Both the position numbers and the translations under genes were made by a program. The notes under the pieces are model-generated. The model saw nothing but the letters and a program-made list of their open reading frames with translations. It made no database searches and was not told where the DNA came from. A DNA stretch of 64,000 nucleotides, taken from positions 62,001 to 126,000 of the forward strand of contig JAAFAI010000013.1 in the NCBI GenBank assembly GCA_018222405.1. The letters run 5' to 3'. Source of the DNA: Gammaproteobacteria bacterium (GTDB lineage Bacteria; Pseudomonadota; Gammaproteobacteria; Enterobacterales; Alteromonadaceae). Shown here one piece after another: positions 17,603 to 27,300 of the stretch; the stretch's first letter is position 1; each line of letters opens with the position of its first letter.

Positions 17603-18552
17603 TTAGCAACAGTTACGCGGCCATTTACTGTGGAGACTCTTACCCGGCTGTTGCCACTGCCTTCGGTGAAGTCTATCCACTGGCCCGGGCCGTATTTAGC
17701 TTTGCTGACCTTGCTATCGTTGATTTCATTGCGAATGCTGCCACCGGCATGGGCTTCCAGCTCAAAGCGGGCTGACACATCACCACTGAAGTTCAATGTA
17801 ATGCTACCGCCCACAGTATCAACTTCTACATCAGCATTATCCGCCAGACTCATTGATACCCGTGCATCACCGTTTACCGAGGTCATTTCCAGATCGTCCA
17901 CCTCAAGCAGTTCCAGTGATGAATCACCATTCACGGTTTCCACACTCACTTCCCGGCTGTTACTTTTCAGGTCAATTTTACCATTAACACTCACTACCTC
18001 GAGTGACTCTGTGCTGTCATGTTCCACTTCAATATCGCCATTAACCGCTTCAACGGTCAGCATGCCGGTAATCCCGTTGAGCTCTATGTCTCCATTAACA
18101 GATTCAACATTAACCTTACCGCCTAAATTACGGCCCTCAATATCGCCGTTAACAACTTCAATTGAGGTACCGCCCTGTAGCCCTTCAATCTTCACATTAG
18201 CATTAACCGTTTCATAGGCAAAGCGGCTGCCTACCGGTACATATACGGTTAGATTATCCTTCGCTTCGTCTTTATCTTGCCAGCGATAGTGATTATTTTT
18301 AACCTCTACATCAATTACCACGGAATTACCGCGCTTTTCGAAGGTAAACTCCTCAGTCAGTTCACCCAGGGTACCGGTGATTCTGACCTGATTTTTATCC
18401 CAGGTTTTTATGTCGGCCTTGCCATACACGTGTTCCATTTCCACAAAGGGCTTGCTGTCGGTATCCACCACCCGATCGATTTTTTCCTGCGCAAAAGCAT
18501 TTGCAGAAAGCAGTACGCCTGCCACTGCTGCGCCCCAACATAGTCTCTGCAT
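17599..18552 (-). CDS. Exported DUF4097-like beta-helical repeat protein
   Basis: A 317-residue exported protein. Start chosen at ATG 18552 behind AAGAGG, which gives the signal peptide MQRLCWGAAVAGVLLSANAFAQ. The body is a run of short beta-strand repeats with the core VEsVNGDIE: VNANVKIEG, VVNGDIEG, SVNGDIEL, AVNGDIEV, SVNGKIDL, TVNGDSSL, SVNGDARV and finally TVNGRVTV. This is the DUF4097 type of right-handed beta-structure often encoded next to ECF sigma/anti-sigma pairs. It sits 52 bases after the anti-sigma gene. Biochemical role unknown; it may be the envelope output or sensor of the sigma system. Confidence 0.8.
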   Translation of the reverse strand: MQRLCWGAAVAGVLLSANAFAQEKIDRVVDTDSKPFVEMEHVYGKADIKTWDKNQVRITGTLGELTEEFTFEKRGNSVVIDVEVKNNHYRWQDKDEAKDNLTVYVPVGSRFAYETVNANVKIEGLQGGTSIEVVNGDIEGRNLGGKVNVESVNGDIELNGITGMLTVEAVNGDIEVEHDSTESLEVVSVNGKIDLKSNSREVSVETVNGDSSLELLEVDDLEMTSVNGDARVSMSLADNADVEVDTVGGSITLNFSGDVSARFELEAHAGGSIRNEINDSKVSKAKYGPGQWIDFTEGSGNSRVRVSTVNGRVTVAK

Positions 18553-18604
18553 AAAAAGCCTCTTTATAAAATGTGTAGTCGTTAAAGTTTGCATAATTCA
18601 CCTA

Positions 18605-19090
18605 TTAAATTTGTTGCCATTTGGGCGCGTGCACTCGCTCAATCAGGTCAATCTGTTGTTGATAAACGCTTTGCAGCATTCGCAAAAGCGCCATGTTATT
18701 CGGATCGTTTCCCAGAGCGGCCTTGATCGCATCGGCCGCCGACTCAAGTTCAGCCAGCTGCCCTTGCCAGTTATCAGCCACGGCATTCTGGTCCTGGTAG
18801 GCCACCAGAAGTGAAGCTTTCTGAGTTTCAAATTGTTTACTCATCTGGGCAACCACCGTTGGATTGGTAGAGCCCACCGGTTGCTGCCCACCGCTCATAA
18901 ACAGCCATACCAGTACTGCCGGAAAAACTAAGCCTGCAGCAGCCGCAAGGGGCCACCGCGAACGCGCCGGCTGTGCAGGCGTATCCTGGGTAATGGCCAG
19001 TTCGATGCCCTGCCATAAATCCCGTGATGGCTTAATATCCTCGGGCAGCTTGTCGAGTTGTTGGTTTAAATTGTCCGGTTGATTATTCAC
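18605..19090 (-). CDS. Putative membrane anti-sigma factor
   Basis: A 161-residue single-pass protein overlapping the ECF sigma gene by 8 bases. The cytoplasmic N-terminus (1-46) contains LPEDIKPSRDLWQGIELAI, a common start in anti-sigma proteins of this kind. A membrane helix at about 47-65 (WPLAAAAGLVFPAVLVWLFM) is followed by a helical periplasmic part rich in Gln and Ala with LLRMLQSVYQQQIDLIERV near the end. It lacks the HxxxCxxC zinc motif. Anti-sigma function is inferred from position and topology. It may bind the sigma factor until an envelope signal triggers release. Confidence 0.7.
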   Translation of the reverse strand: MNNQPDNLNQQLDKLPEDIKPSRDLWQGIELAITQDTPAQPARSRWPLAAAAGLVFPAVLVWLFMSGGQQPVGSTNPTVVAQMSKQFETQKASLLVAYQDQNAVADNWQGQLAELESAADAIKAALGNDPNNMALLRMLQSVYQQQIDLIERVHAPKWQQI

Positions 19091-19658
19091 TGCCTTCTCC
19101 CAACCATTCCTCTAATAATGTTCTGGCCCGGTGATACTGAGCCTTACTGGTACCGGTTGCCATATTGAGCATACGGCCTATTTCCTCATGCCGATAACCT
19201 TCCACCGCGTGCAGCACAAACACCAGCCGTGCCCGCTCTGGTAATTTAACGATACATTTATCCAGTTGCGTGAGATCGGTTACCGGTTCAGCCAGCAACT
19301 GCTGCTCCGTTTCCGGCTCCATGGAAAACATTCTTTTTAACCATCCTTTTTGCTTGCGCAAATAGCTAATGGTGATGTTGGCCGTCACGCTGTGTAGCCA
19401 GGTGGCAAACTGACTTTTCCCTGAAAAATTACCTAACTTCTGCCATACCTGAACAAACACTTCCTGAGTGGCATCTTCTGCCATCGCGGCATCGCCGGTT
19501 AACCGATAGCTCAACGCATACACCTTGCCTACAAACCGGTCGTACAATTGCCGGTAGGCAACCATATCGCCCTGCTGTGCCGCTTCTATTTGCTGCTGCA
19601 GCTGATGTTGGGTAAATGCTGCCTCGGCATTTACTACATTTCCCTGTTCTAACGTCAT
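19083..19658 (-). CDS. RNA polymerase ECF sigma factor
   Basis: A 191-residue sigma-70 family protein of the ECF type. Region 2 spans about 35-105, with YRQLYDRFVGKVYALSYRLTGD, the DATQEVFVQVWQKL helix and FATWLHSVTANITISYLRK for -10 recognition. Region 4 spans about 125-185, with LPERARLVFVLHAVEGYRHEEIGRMLNMATGTSKAQYHRAR, a helix-turn-helix for -35 recognition. Regions 1 and 3 are missing, as usual. It leads an operon with an anti-sigma gene and a DUF4097-like gene. ECF factors normally activate their own promoter; I could not pick out a convincing one upstream. Confidence 0.9.
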   Translation of the reverse strand: MTLEQGNVVNAEAAFTQHQLQQQIEAAQQGDMVAYRQLYDRFVGKVYALSYRLTGDAAMAEDATQEVFVQVWQKLGNFSGKSQFATWLHSVTANITISYLRKQKGWLKRMFSMEPETEQQLLAEPVTDLTQLDKCIVKLPERARLVFVLHAVEGYRHEEIGRMLNMATGTSKAQYHRARTLLEEWLGEGSE

Positions 19659-19714
19659 ACTGAGTGTGTCTGCTTACTTATCTTTAGTGTTGTCAAAAGC
19701 TTTGTCGCCTGGTT

Positions 19715-19758
19715 ATGCTGAAAGGTTTAAATGGCAAAAATAAATTTCAGCATTTTTT
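19715..19758. other. Inverted repeat with T-tract upstream of sigma gene
   Basis: ATGCTGAAA and TTTCAGCAT, 9-bp perfect arms with a 21-base loop, are followed by a short T run on the plus strand. It lies between the divergent sigma factor and MOSC genes. The long loop makes a terminator unlikely; an operator or structured leader is possible. Confidence 0.35.
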
Positions 19759-19851
19759 GCACGAAACGGTTTTGCGGGCTGAAGTATTACCATCAATTTC
19801 GCTATACTGGTTCGCGCCTGGATACTGCCCAGCCGTTTAAGAGGAACAATT

Positions 19852-20493
19852 ATGCAAGTAGCCGCGTTATATGCCGGAAAACCCGCCCCGCTCGGGCCCA
19901 GAAAAGCGCTATCAGCCATCTGTAAACAACCGGCCTATTTTCTTACTGTTCATAAGGACAGAACCGACGAAGACACCCAGACCAATAAACGCTTGCACGG
20001 CGGCCCGGAAAAAGTGCTTCATCAGTACAGTCTCGCAGGTTACGAGTTAATAAAGCAACATTATCCAGCCCTGGCTGAGCAGGCCATCGCCGGCACCATT
20101 GGTGAAAACATCACCGTTGAGGGCATGACCGATGAAAATGTGATGATTGGTGATGTCTACGCCTTTGGCGAAGTGGTTGTGCAGGTGGGCGCCCCGCGCG
20201 CGCCGTGTAATAAAATAAACCAGCGCTTTAATACCCCTAATCTAGACCGTTTTACCGGCAATCACGGCATAACCGGCTGGTATTACCGGGTATTGCAAAA
20301 CGGCATTATTCATACCGGCGATAGCGTTTCTCTTGAGAGCAGGCCAGCGCAGACGGTTAGTGTTGGCGATCTAATGCGCAGCGTCTACAACCCCGATTAT
20401 TTTGCCAGAGCAAGCGATTACGTTGGCCTTGAGGTACTGGATGATGAGTGGCGGGGCAAGTGTGAAAAAGCCATGGCTAAAGCCGCGCGCTAG
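19852..20493 (+). CDS. MOSC domain protein, YiiM-like
   Basis: A 213-residue MOSC-domain protein of the YiiM type. YiiM uses a molybdenum cofactor bound through a conserved Cys to reduce N-hydroxylated bases and related compounds. Conserved features are NKRLHGGPEKVLHQYS (about 43-58), GTIGENITVEG (83-93) and GAPRAPCNKIN (about 112-122), whose Cys is the expected Mo ligand. Ribosome site GAGGAAC lies four bases before ATG 19852. The following gene starts a few bases after its stop and is likely co-transcribed. Confidence 0.85.
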   Translation: MQVAALYAGKPAPLGPRKALSAICKQPAYFLTVHKDRTDEDTQTNKRLHGGPEKVLHQYSLAGYELIKQHYPALAEQAIAGTIGENITVEGMTDENVMIGDVYAFGEVVVQVGAPRAPCNKINQRFNTPNLDRFTGNHGITGWYYRVLQNGIIHTGDSVSLESRPAQTVSVGDLMRSVYNPDYFARASDYVGLEVLDDEWRGKCEKAMAKAAR

Positions 20494-20497
20494 TCCC

Positions 20498-20911
20498 TTG
20501 GCCCTGCCACGCAAATTGGCAGCGGTATTTTGTTACGGTACATTGCTGCTACCGCGCTATCAGCGCCGCTTATTTGGCCGTAATGTAGCTGCCTCTCCCG
20601 TAGTTTTACGCGGTTGGCGTTTGCGCATGGGCTACGATGGCTATCGGTTTATCCAGCCTGCGCCACACCAAAGCGTGCACGGTTCACTCCTCTGGCTAAC
20701 GCCTGAACAACTAAAAGCAGCAGACAACTGGGAGGACGTCCCCTACTACCAACGGGAAAGCGTCTGTCTGCGCTCACGTAATAAAGCCATTCAGGTCTGG
20801 GTTTACGCCCGCCGGCAGGGTAAGGGCCGCCCCTGTCCGGAGTTACTCTTTACTACCCATAACAGTGGCCGTTTAGTGCTTCGTTCGTACCGCCATCTCT
20901 TCCAGTCTTAA
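20498..20911 (+). CDS. Gamma-glutamylcyclotransferase-like (AIG2/GGCT) protein
   Basis: A protein of the GGCT-like fold. VFCYGTLLLPRYQRRLFG carries the family YGTL motif. PHQSVHGSLLWLTPEQLKAADNWEDVPYYQRE contains the acidic residue before a conserved YxR. It probably cyclises or processes gamma-glutamyl amines or peptides. The start is uncertain: TTG 20498, five bases after the MOSC stop, gives 137 residues; an ATG at 20441 inside the MOSC gene is also in frame. The C-terminus is Arg-rich. Functional assignment is by fold motif only. Confidence 0.65.
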   Translation: MALPRKLAAVFCYGTLLLPRYQRRLFGRNVAASPVVLRGWRLRMGYDGYRFIQPAPHQSVHGSLLWLTPEQLKAADNWEDVPYYQRESVCLRSRNKAIQVWVYARRQGKGRPCPELLFTTHNSGRLVLRSYRHLFQS

Positions 20912-21021
20912 TTGCCCGCAACCTGTACATTATGTACATTAATTAACCGCAAAGGTGGAAAAAGCCGCAGGTTATGTGTTTAATTATTAATCAACCGAAA
21001 TTAAACCGTACCGGGGGCAAC

Positions 21022-21561
21022 ATGGATGTAGAAACGATGATCGACGAGATTCTGGTTAAGGAGGGCGGCTATGTGAATCACCCGGCAGACCGTGGCGGCC
21101 CCACTAATTTCGGCATTACCCAAAAGACCCTCTCGCGCTATCTGGAAGTGGCTGTGACGGCTGATATGGTAAAAGCACTGGATGTGGAAACCGCCAGAGA
21201 TATTTACGAACTCAATTATTACCGTATCCCTCGCATCGACAAATTACCACCGCCTATCCAGCCTTTCCTGTTCGACAGTGCGGTGAATCACGGTCCCCGA
21301 CGGGCCATTAAATTTTTACAGGAAGTCTGTAACGACGCAGGTTATGGCCCGTTAGTGGTGGATGGCCTGATGGGGCCTAAAAGTAAAGCCCAGGCCTATG
21401 CGTGTTTACAGGAACTGGGGGACTGGATGATTGTGGCACTGGTTGAAGAGCGCCAGATGTTCTACGCCGATATTGTCACCAACGACGCCAGCCAGAATAT
21501 CTTTCTGAAAGGCTGGCTGGCCCGGGCCAGAAGCTTCTTACCTGATTACCGTGTGGCATAA
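21022..21561 (+). CDS. GH108 family endolysin / N-acetylmuramidase
   Basis: A 179-residue peptidoglycan hydrolase of the glycoside hydrolase 108 family (ZliS/secretion activator type). The N-terminal catalytic block ILVKEGGYVNHPADRGG (10-26) holds the acidic residue E14 in EGGY, with TNFGIT following. FDSAVNHGPRRAIKFLQ (84-100) is a second family motif. The C-terminal third (about 105-175) is the associated peptidoglycan-binding domain. Start chosen at ATG 21022 after GGGGGC. No signal peptide is seen, so it needs a holin to leave the cell, and the next gene is a holin. Prophage or gene-transfer-agent origin is likely. Confidence 0.85.
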   Translation: MDVETMIDEILVKEGGYVNHPADRGGPTNFGITQKTLSRYLEVAVTADMVKALDVETARDIYELNYYRIPRIDKLPPPIQPFLFDSAVNHGPRRAIKFLQEVCNDAGYGPLVVDGLMGPKSKAQAYACLQELGDWMIVALVEERQMFYADIVTNDASQNIFLKGWLARARSFLPDYRVA

Positions 21562-21573
21562 GGCAGAACCGTT

Positions 21574-22299
21574 ATGAGTAAACTCTTTGAAAACCCCATC
21601 TCGGCGATCACCGACTCTGTATCCAAAGGTGTAGAGACAGTCGCAGGCGTATTTACGTCCAACAAAGAAAAAGACGCCCAGCGTTCTGCCGATGAACAAA
21701 TGGCGCTGTTAAAAACCTATCAGGCCGAGTTTAATGCCCGCCAAAACCGTACCTGGGCTGACTCTCTGGCCGATGCATTTAACCGCCTTATCCGGCCCAT
21801 GATAGTATCTTTGATCCTGTTTATTTTTGTAATCGCATATATTTCACCAACCCACCTTGCCGAGATAACCCTGGCGTTAAGCTCAATCCCCGACGGCTAC
21901 TGGACATTACTAAGCGTGATTATTGCCTTTTACTTCGGTGGCAGAATGCAGCTCAAAAGCCAGCAGTTTAAGTTTAGTGAAACCCAGGCCCAGGCAGTTA
22001 AGGCACTGATAGAAACCAAAGCAGAATTCAGAAAACTGGAAATGAATAACGATGAGCCAGACAAAGTGTTTGGCGATACCCTGGCGAAAGAGTCCGACTT
22101 TGATACTTCCCGGGCTAATCAGGTTAATCCCGTTGTAGAGGCAGCGCTGATCCACGTTAAGGAAGATGGCGCACCCAACGCAGAAGATAGCCAGAGCAGA
22201 AAGGCGTTACAGGCTAAAATCGCCGAGATGCAACAGGAAGATGAGCAGCAGGTGATCTCGCGGCGCCGCTTTGGCCCACGGAAACTGGGACGTCGCTAG
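21574..22299 (+). CDS. Holin of the three-TM GTA type
   Basis: A 241-residue protein resembling the GTA_holin_3TM family. An amphipathic N-terminus with an Arg/Gln-rich region (30-60) precedes NRLIRPMIVSLILFIFVIAY (70-89). A second helix is at about 107-124 (DGYWTLLSVIIAFYFGGRM), then a long charged coiled tail (125-241) ending in RRRFGPRKLGRR. Only two strong helices are clear. The gene lies 12 bases after the endolysin gene, a normal lysis cassette. The cytoplasmic tail is longer than in simple holins. No capsid, tail or packaging gene is nearby. Confidence 0.75.
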   Translation: MSKLFENPISAITDSVSKGVETVAGVFTSNKEKDAQRSADEQMALLKTYQAEFNARQNRTWADSLADAFNRLIRPMIVSLILFIFVIAYISPTHLAEITLALSSIPDGYWTLLSVIIAFYFGGRMQLKSQQFKFSETQAQAVKALIETKAEFRKLEMNNDEPDKVFGDTLAKESDFDTSRANQVNPVVEAALIHVKEDGAPNAEDSQSRKALQAKIAEMQQEDEQQVISRRRFGPRKLGRR

Positions 22300-22325
22300 C
22301 AGATATTATTGCAGACATAAAAAAA

Positions 22326-22347
22326 CCGCGCCGGAGCGCGGTTTTTT
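22326..22347. terminator. Rho-independent terminator, bidirectional
   Basis: CCGCGC-CGGA-GCGCGG with A7 before and T6 after. It separates the convergent holin gene and the ribosomal protein operon and can stop both transcripts. Confidence 0.88.
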
Positions 22348-22363
22348 GTAAATCACTTAGCGC

Positions 22364-22816
22364 TTACGCCTGAGCAATGATAACAACTTTAGCAGTTGCC
22401 ATTACGTCAGAGTGTAATTGCAGGTCGATGTCGTACTCGCCAGTTTCACGCAGGGTACCGGTAGGCAGTTTAACTTCTGCTTTCGCTACTTCTACGCCAG
22501 CTGCAGTAATCGCATCAGCGATGTCCTGAGTACCAACAGAACCGAACAGTTTGCCTTCTTCACCAGCTGGTGCAGCAATAGTTACTTCGCCCAGCTCAGC
22601 AACTTTGTCGGCACGCGCCTGAGCAGCAGCCAGCTGTTCAGCGATTTTCGCTTCCAGCTCTGCGCGACGCGCTTCAAATTTTTCAACGTTTGCTTTGGTT
22701 GCAGGAACTGCTTTGCCTTGTGGGAAAAGGAAGTTACGTGCAAAACCAGATTTAACTGTGACAGTGTCACCCAGACCGCCTAAGTTGGCGATTTTATCCA
22801 GTAGAATGATTTCCAT
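22364..22816 (-). CDS. rplI: 50S ribosomal protein L9
   Basis: A 150-residue L9 that binds 23S rRNA at the base of the L1 stalk. [36 protein letters not shown] is the classic N-terminal domain seen in two halves. A long helix follows (about 41-75, [21 protein letters not shown]), then the C-terminal domain with [19 protein letters not shown]. It is the last gene of rpsF-rpsR-rplI. The ribosome site lies before ATG 22816. Confidence 0.97.
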   Translation of the reverse strand: MEIILLDKIANLGGLGDTVTVKSGFARNFLFPQGKAVPATKANVEKFEARRAELEAKIAEQLAAAQARADKVAELGEVTIAAPAGEEGKLFGSVGTQDIADAITAAGVEVAKAEVKLPTGTLRETGEYDIDLQLHSDVMATAKVVIIAQA

Positions 22817-22843
22817 CGATGCTACCCCTTATTCTTCGCCAGA

Positions 22844-23071
22844 TTACTTATGAGAGTCAGTGTACGGAAGCAGTGCAAGAAAACGTGCACGCTTGATAGC
22901 ACTAGACAGTTGGCGCTGGTATTTAGCGCTGGTGCCGGTAATACGGCTAGGTACAATTTTACCGCTTTCTGTTACGTAGTTTTTCAACGTAGCGATATCT
23001 TTGTAATCAATCTCAACAACACCTTCTGCAGAGAAACGGCAGAATTTACGACGTCTGAAAAAACGAGCCAT
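22844..23071 (-). CDS. rpsR: 30S ribosomal protein S18
   Basis: A 75-residue S18, which pairs with S6 on the central domain of 16S r[21 protein letters not shown] and the [27 protein letters not shown] segment are nearly invariant in gammaproteobacteria. Ribosome site AAGGAG precedes the ATG. Only 12 bases separate it from rpsF, so no priB gene fits between them as it does in E. coli. Confidence 0.97.
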   Translation of the reverse strand: MARFFRRRKFCRFSAEGVVEIDYKDIATLKNYVTESGKIVPSRITGTSAKYQRQLSSAIKRARFLALLPYTDSHK

Positions 23072-23083
23072 GATTAATTCTCC

Positions 23084-23476
23084 TTATTCTTCGCTTGATG
23101 CTGCAGGTTTTTCTGCGCGCTCGCCACGAGGTGCAGAATCTTCACGACGTTCGCGACGCTCTTCCTTCATCATAGGAGAAGCTTCAGTTACCGCACCTTT
23201 GGTACGCATAACCATGTTACGCAGGATAACATCGTTGAAACGGAAAGCAGTTTCCAGCTCAGCAACAGCTTCAGCAGTCGCTTCAGCGTTGATCAGAACG
23301 TAGTGTGCTTTGTGCAGTTTTTCGATTGGGTAAGCCAGTTGACGACGGCCCCAGTCTTCCAAGCGATGGATTTGTCCGCCATCTGCTTTCAGGATAGTGG
23401 TATAACGCTCGATCATACCAGGTACTTGTTCACTCTGGTCAGGGTGAACCATAAAAACGATTTCGTAATGACGCAT
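23084..23476 (-). CDS. rpsF: 30S ribosomal protein S6
   Basis: A 130-residue S6. Start at ATG 23476 after AAGGAGCG gives [21 protein letters not shown], the usual N-terminus; the open frame upstream lies in the leader. [24 protein letters not shown] is the conserved core. The acidic and Arg-rich tail ([18 protein letters not shown]) is where S6 proteins are variably extended and glutamylated. First gene of the operon. The leader 23477-23580 may hold the S6-S18 feedback site; I did not resolve a structure. Confidence 0.97.
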   Translation of the reverse strand: MRHYEIVFMVHPDQSEQVPGMIERYTTILKADGGQIHRLEDWGRRQLAYPIEKLHKAHYVLINAEATAEAVAELETAFRFNDVILRNMVMRTKGAVTEASPMMKEERRERREDSAPRGERAEKPAASSEE

Positions 23477-23737
23477 TAAAACGCTCCTTACGGTTGTAGC
23501 CTCGCGCAGTACAGCCATCTGCATGGAGACAAGGAACTTAATTTGGGTGGCTGTAAGGGCGCGCATTATATAGAGCTTCTTATGACTGCACAAGCTTTAT
23601 TCAACGAATATCGTTTGCTTGAGTAATCCTCCGTAAACTTTGCCTGTTAATCCTAATTTGCCATTTCCGGGTAGAAAACACTTAGTGTTAACCCCACTCC
23701 CATTGTGAGCTATGAATTTTTCAACCAAGGAGGTGTT

Positions 23738-24397
23738 ATGAGTCGGGTATTTTTTATTGGTGCTACCGGCGGTGTTGGTCACCGTCTTCTTCCGCAGCTG
23801 ATTGCTCAGGGGCATGAGGTAACAGCCCTACACCGCAAGCCTGAACAGGCCGATTCTCTAAAACAGCAAGGTGCGACCCCTGTTGAAGGCGATATGATGA
23901 GTCTTACCCGCGACGACTATAAAGCGTTGCTACAAAACCAGGAGATTATTGTTTTTTCCGCAGGCGCTGCTGGCAGCGGTAAAGACCGCACCAGCAAAAT
24001 AGACGGCGACACCCCGGCACTACTGGCGGATTTAGCTGAGGAGCTGGGTATTCAACGTTTTTACCTAGTGTCGGCCTTCCCGGAAGCCGGGCGTACTAAA
24101 GGACTTGGCGAGGGCTTTGAACATTACATGCAGGTAAAAAAAGCGGCCGATGCCCACTTGGTAAAATCACCGCTGGATTGGGTTATCCTGCGCCCCGGCA
24201 CGCTACTCGATGAAGATGCTGATGATAAGGTAAGTCTCGACTATACCCTTACCTATGGTTCGGTTAAACGTGGTAATGTGGCCAACACCCTGGCGGCACT
24301 CATTGCTAAGCCCACCATCCGCCGGCAGATCATCGAGCTTACCGATGGTGATGAGCCCTTAAGCGAAGCAATAGAGGGCCTGATTACTGCCGCTTAG
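23738..24397 (+). CDS. NAD(P)-binding SDR-like protein (atypical 5 group)
   Basis: A 219-residue Rossmann protein. Start at ATG 23738 behind a perfect AAGGAGG. FFIGATGGVGHRLLPQL (5-21) is the nucleotide site and LHRKPEQADSL binds the adenine ribose. Conserved blocks are FYLVSAFPEAGR and DWVILRPGTLLDEDA (the second typical of NmrA/YwnB-like proteins). Likely a cytoplasmic reductase or redox sensor with no known substrate. Its stop overlaps the stop of the giant membrane-protein gene on the other strand by three bases. Confidence 0.8.
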   Translation: MSRVFFIGATGGVGHRLLPQLIAQGHEVTALHRKPEQADSLKQQGATPVEGDMMSLTRDDYKALLQNQEIIVFSAGAAGSGKDRTSKIDGDTPALLADLAEELGIQRFYLVSAFPEAGRTKGLGEGFEHYMQVKKAADAHLVKSPLDWVILRPGTLLDEDADDKVSLDYTLTYGSVKRGNVANTLAALIAKPTIRRQIIELTDGDEPLSEAIEGLITAA

Positions 24398-27300
24398 CCT
24401 GACTCAATGTCGCTAGTGACTCCGCCTTTGATTAAAGAGAGGTTTTTCAGCAATAACGGTATAAGGCCCAAAGCGGCAGTAGCCAGGCTCACTAGCGTAT
24501 TCAGGGAGCTGCCGCTGGAATAAACAAAAATTACCAGCATTACCAGTAATAATGCAAAGACCGGGATACGTAGTACGCTCCAGGCGCCACTATTGGCGTT
24601 GTCGAGCCAATGACCAATAACCGCTTCATTCTCAGCGGCTAAAATAAATTGCCTGAAACTTTCGTTAATAATATGCCAGCCTTTATCACGAAACAGGTAT
24701 CCCCGCCGCACCAGCCGTTCAATAATAACGGCATTGGCGGGGTTAATACTGGCTCCATTCGCCAGCTTCCACAAAATAAGCTTTTCCTGGCGGGTACACT
24801 CTTCCCACTTGCGCCGGTAAAGAGCGCCGGCATGTTCCAGCATAAACTCGATAACCTGTTCTGGTGTCCAGTAATCGCCTCTCTGAGCCTCGTTAACGTT
24901 ATCGCCCGCCTGCTGTGTAAAGCCACTGGTTTGCTGGTCCAGCGCAGTAGCTAAATGACGAATTTCAGGCCAGGCCTGACATTCAGAAGTGATGAGTAAA
25001 TTCACATCAAACGGATTACTCAGGCGCTGCTTTTGTAAGGGAGACCAGGCATAGCGCTTGGTCATTTCTGAAAACAGCTTACTCCAGCCACTTTTTTCAT
25101 CGCTGGAAAGGGTCTTATCAGACTCTTCATTTTCATAGGCGTCGGGATTTAGTAAGCGATACAGGGGAGCGGTTTCCGCAACCAACACCAAAATTACACC
25201 GCGTTGATTGTGCAGCGCGTACAGAAAACTCAGCGCCTGCTGACGTAATGCATCGTCGCCACTGACCTGCTCTACCGCTGATATTGCCACCACCATCGGC
25301 CCGGACGAAACACTGTTTGCGGCCTGCTCGATTTCGGCCAGTAAGTAATCCCCCTCATCATTGCCCCTCAGGCATTCAGGCAGGCGAAATACCCGGTTCT
25401 GAAACAGATTGTCAGTTTGTTGGTTGAGGGCTTTTTCAGCCTGAAGCCGCGTCGCATTCAGAATCAGATACGACTGGCCATTGGGTTGTGTTTCCCTGCC
25501 AACAATATTCGGGAAGCACGCCGCAGTGACTGTTAGCTTGGAACAGTCCGGCCGCACCCGGTATTGGTCCTGTAAATGCTCTCCCATCAAACGCTGAACG
25601 AGTAGTTGTCTCACCGCCAGATAAATACCAAACGGCAAACCAAAGAACATAATGAACGTTATCAGCGGCCCGCTTCCCTCCCTGACAGCAGCCTGCATAA
25701 GCAAATCGGCGCGATAGCCTAAATCGTTACCATGTATCGCTGCGCTGGTACCGGTAAGATCTTGTTTCGCCGCAAAAGTTAAATGGCTGACAAATTCGGT
25801 CTGGCTCGGCGTAATACTGAACATCTGATTAAACAAGCTATCCGGCCTTGCCGGTGCACTGTCAGGAGAACGGTTTATCATCACCCATTTGTTACACAGC
25901 AAATCACAACCGGCGGTTGAAGAGGTTTGTATGGCGTCTGGATAAAAACTACTGGTTAACTCCGGTAACCGGTATCCGGCTGCCATGGCACAGGGAAACG
26001 ACGTGTCTGACGGTGCACATGGCCGGGCGTTTAAGAAACTCAGATAATCCTCATAACCAAACTGGTGGGTCAGCATGCTCTGCCTGATATGACTGGCTTC
26101 AAAGCTCGCCTGACGTTGAAGTAGATAGTCATGGGCCGTAAAGGCAACTAACGATGATGGCACTACGGCAGCCAGATAAAATAATCCACTCAGATACCAC
26201 ACATAGCCTGATGTATAACGACGCTGCTCTGCTGGCGTTTTTTTGCGCAGATATCGCTCGTCTATCGGTTGTCTGCCCCATATTCGAAAGGCTTCTACCG
26301 CAGCGGCAATGATGACTAACCCGGCCACCGCAAATAACTGATTCACCGCAAGCAGTTCACGCTGTACTCCCGACAGATTAATTACATCAATCATAAATAA
26401 CAGTGCGGTAATTAGCACGAAGCCGGTAATCGGGCGCTTCCACAAACTATAGTGAGCGGTATTCACCCGAAACCTGTTGACCAGAAACACAGCAATCAGT
26501 GCACAACACCCGGCCCACATCACCATGCGACTGGTAAAGGGCAGAATCACTCCAGTCTGATACTGGATGCCAAGCCCGGTAGCAAATAAAATAAGTGCGT
26601 AGGTTTTATAACGCGTGATATGTGCAACATCGAAGTAGCCCACTTCCTGCCAGAAACGCTGCAAAATGCCATAACGCAACAGAATAAACGCCGGGATCAC
26701 AACCAGCATAAATATCAGGACTGCCAGAAAAACCAGGATCATATTGTTCGTTTGCAATGCTTCCGGATTAAAAAATACAGCCAGTCGCCAGGGCACGCTG
26801 TTCACTGCGCCCGCGCCGGCGCCAGTAGCTTTCATCGGGCCGATAAGCACCGTATGCGGACTGCCTTTATAATCCAGCTCCATCAAGGTTGGTGAAAGCA
26901 ACTGATTGTGCTCAGAGGCGACTAACAGCTCCGGGTTACGGTTGGTTTCGGTAAAGAAGTTTTCAATCAGGCTTAGCGAGTCATCACTGTGAAACAACAC
27001 GTTGCCGTCTTCGTCTATCACTGCAAACCCAAAGTTATTGGGCATAACCCGGTCGACCAGACTCCCTAACCGGGTGCCGGCAATAATTAACTTGGGCTCA
27101 GCACTGGCACTTTGCTGGAGCGGTTTCTGGAAACCTTTTTTCTGGTAGCTCGAAAAAGTCTGGGCCAGCCTGAACTGGCTGTATGCTTCCACACTGTAAG
27201 GCGCCGGTTCTTCATCAAACTTGCCTGCTGCAAACGGGATCGACAGCATGGCATTTTTACGGCCGTCTTCAATATTAAACACCCGCTGGATGAAAAACCG

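Noticed and set aside
23477..23593. Longer N-terminus for S6
   Set aside because: S6 always begins MRHYE; the extra residues come from the leader.
25500..25620. Possible Walker A in the giant membrane protein
   Set aside because: Reading the segment around residues 1060-1090 shows no GxxxxGK[ST].
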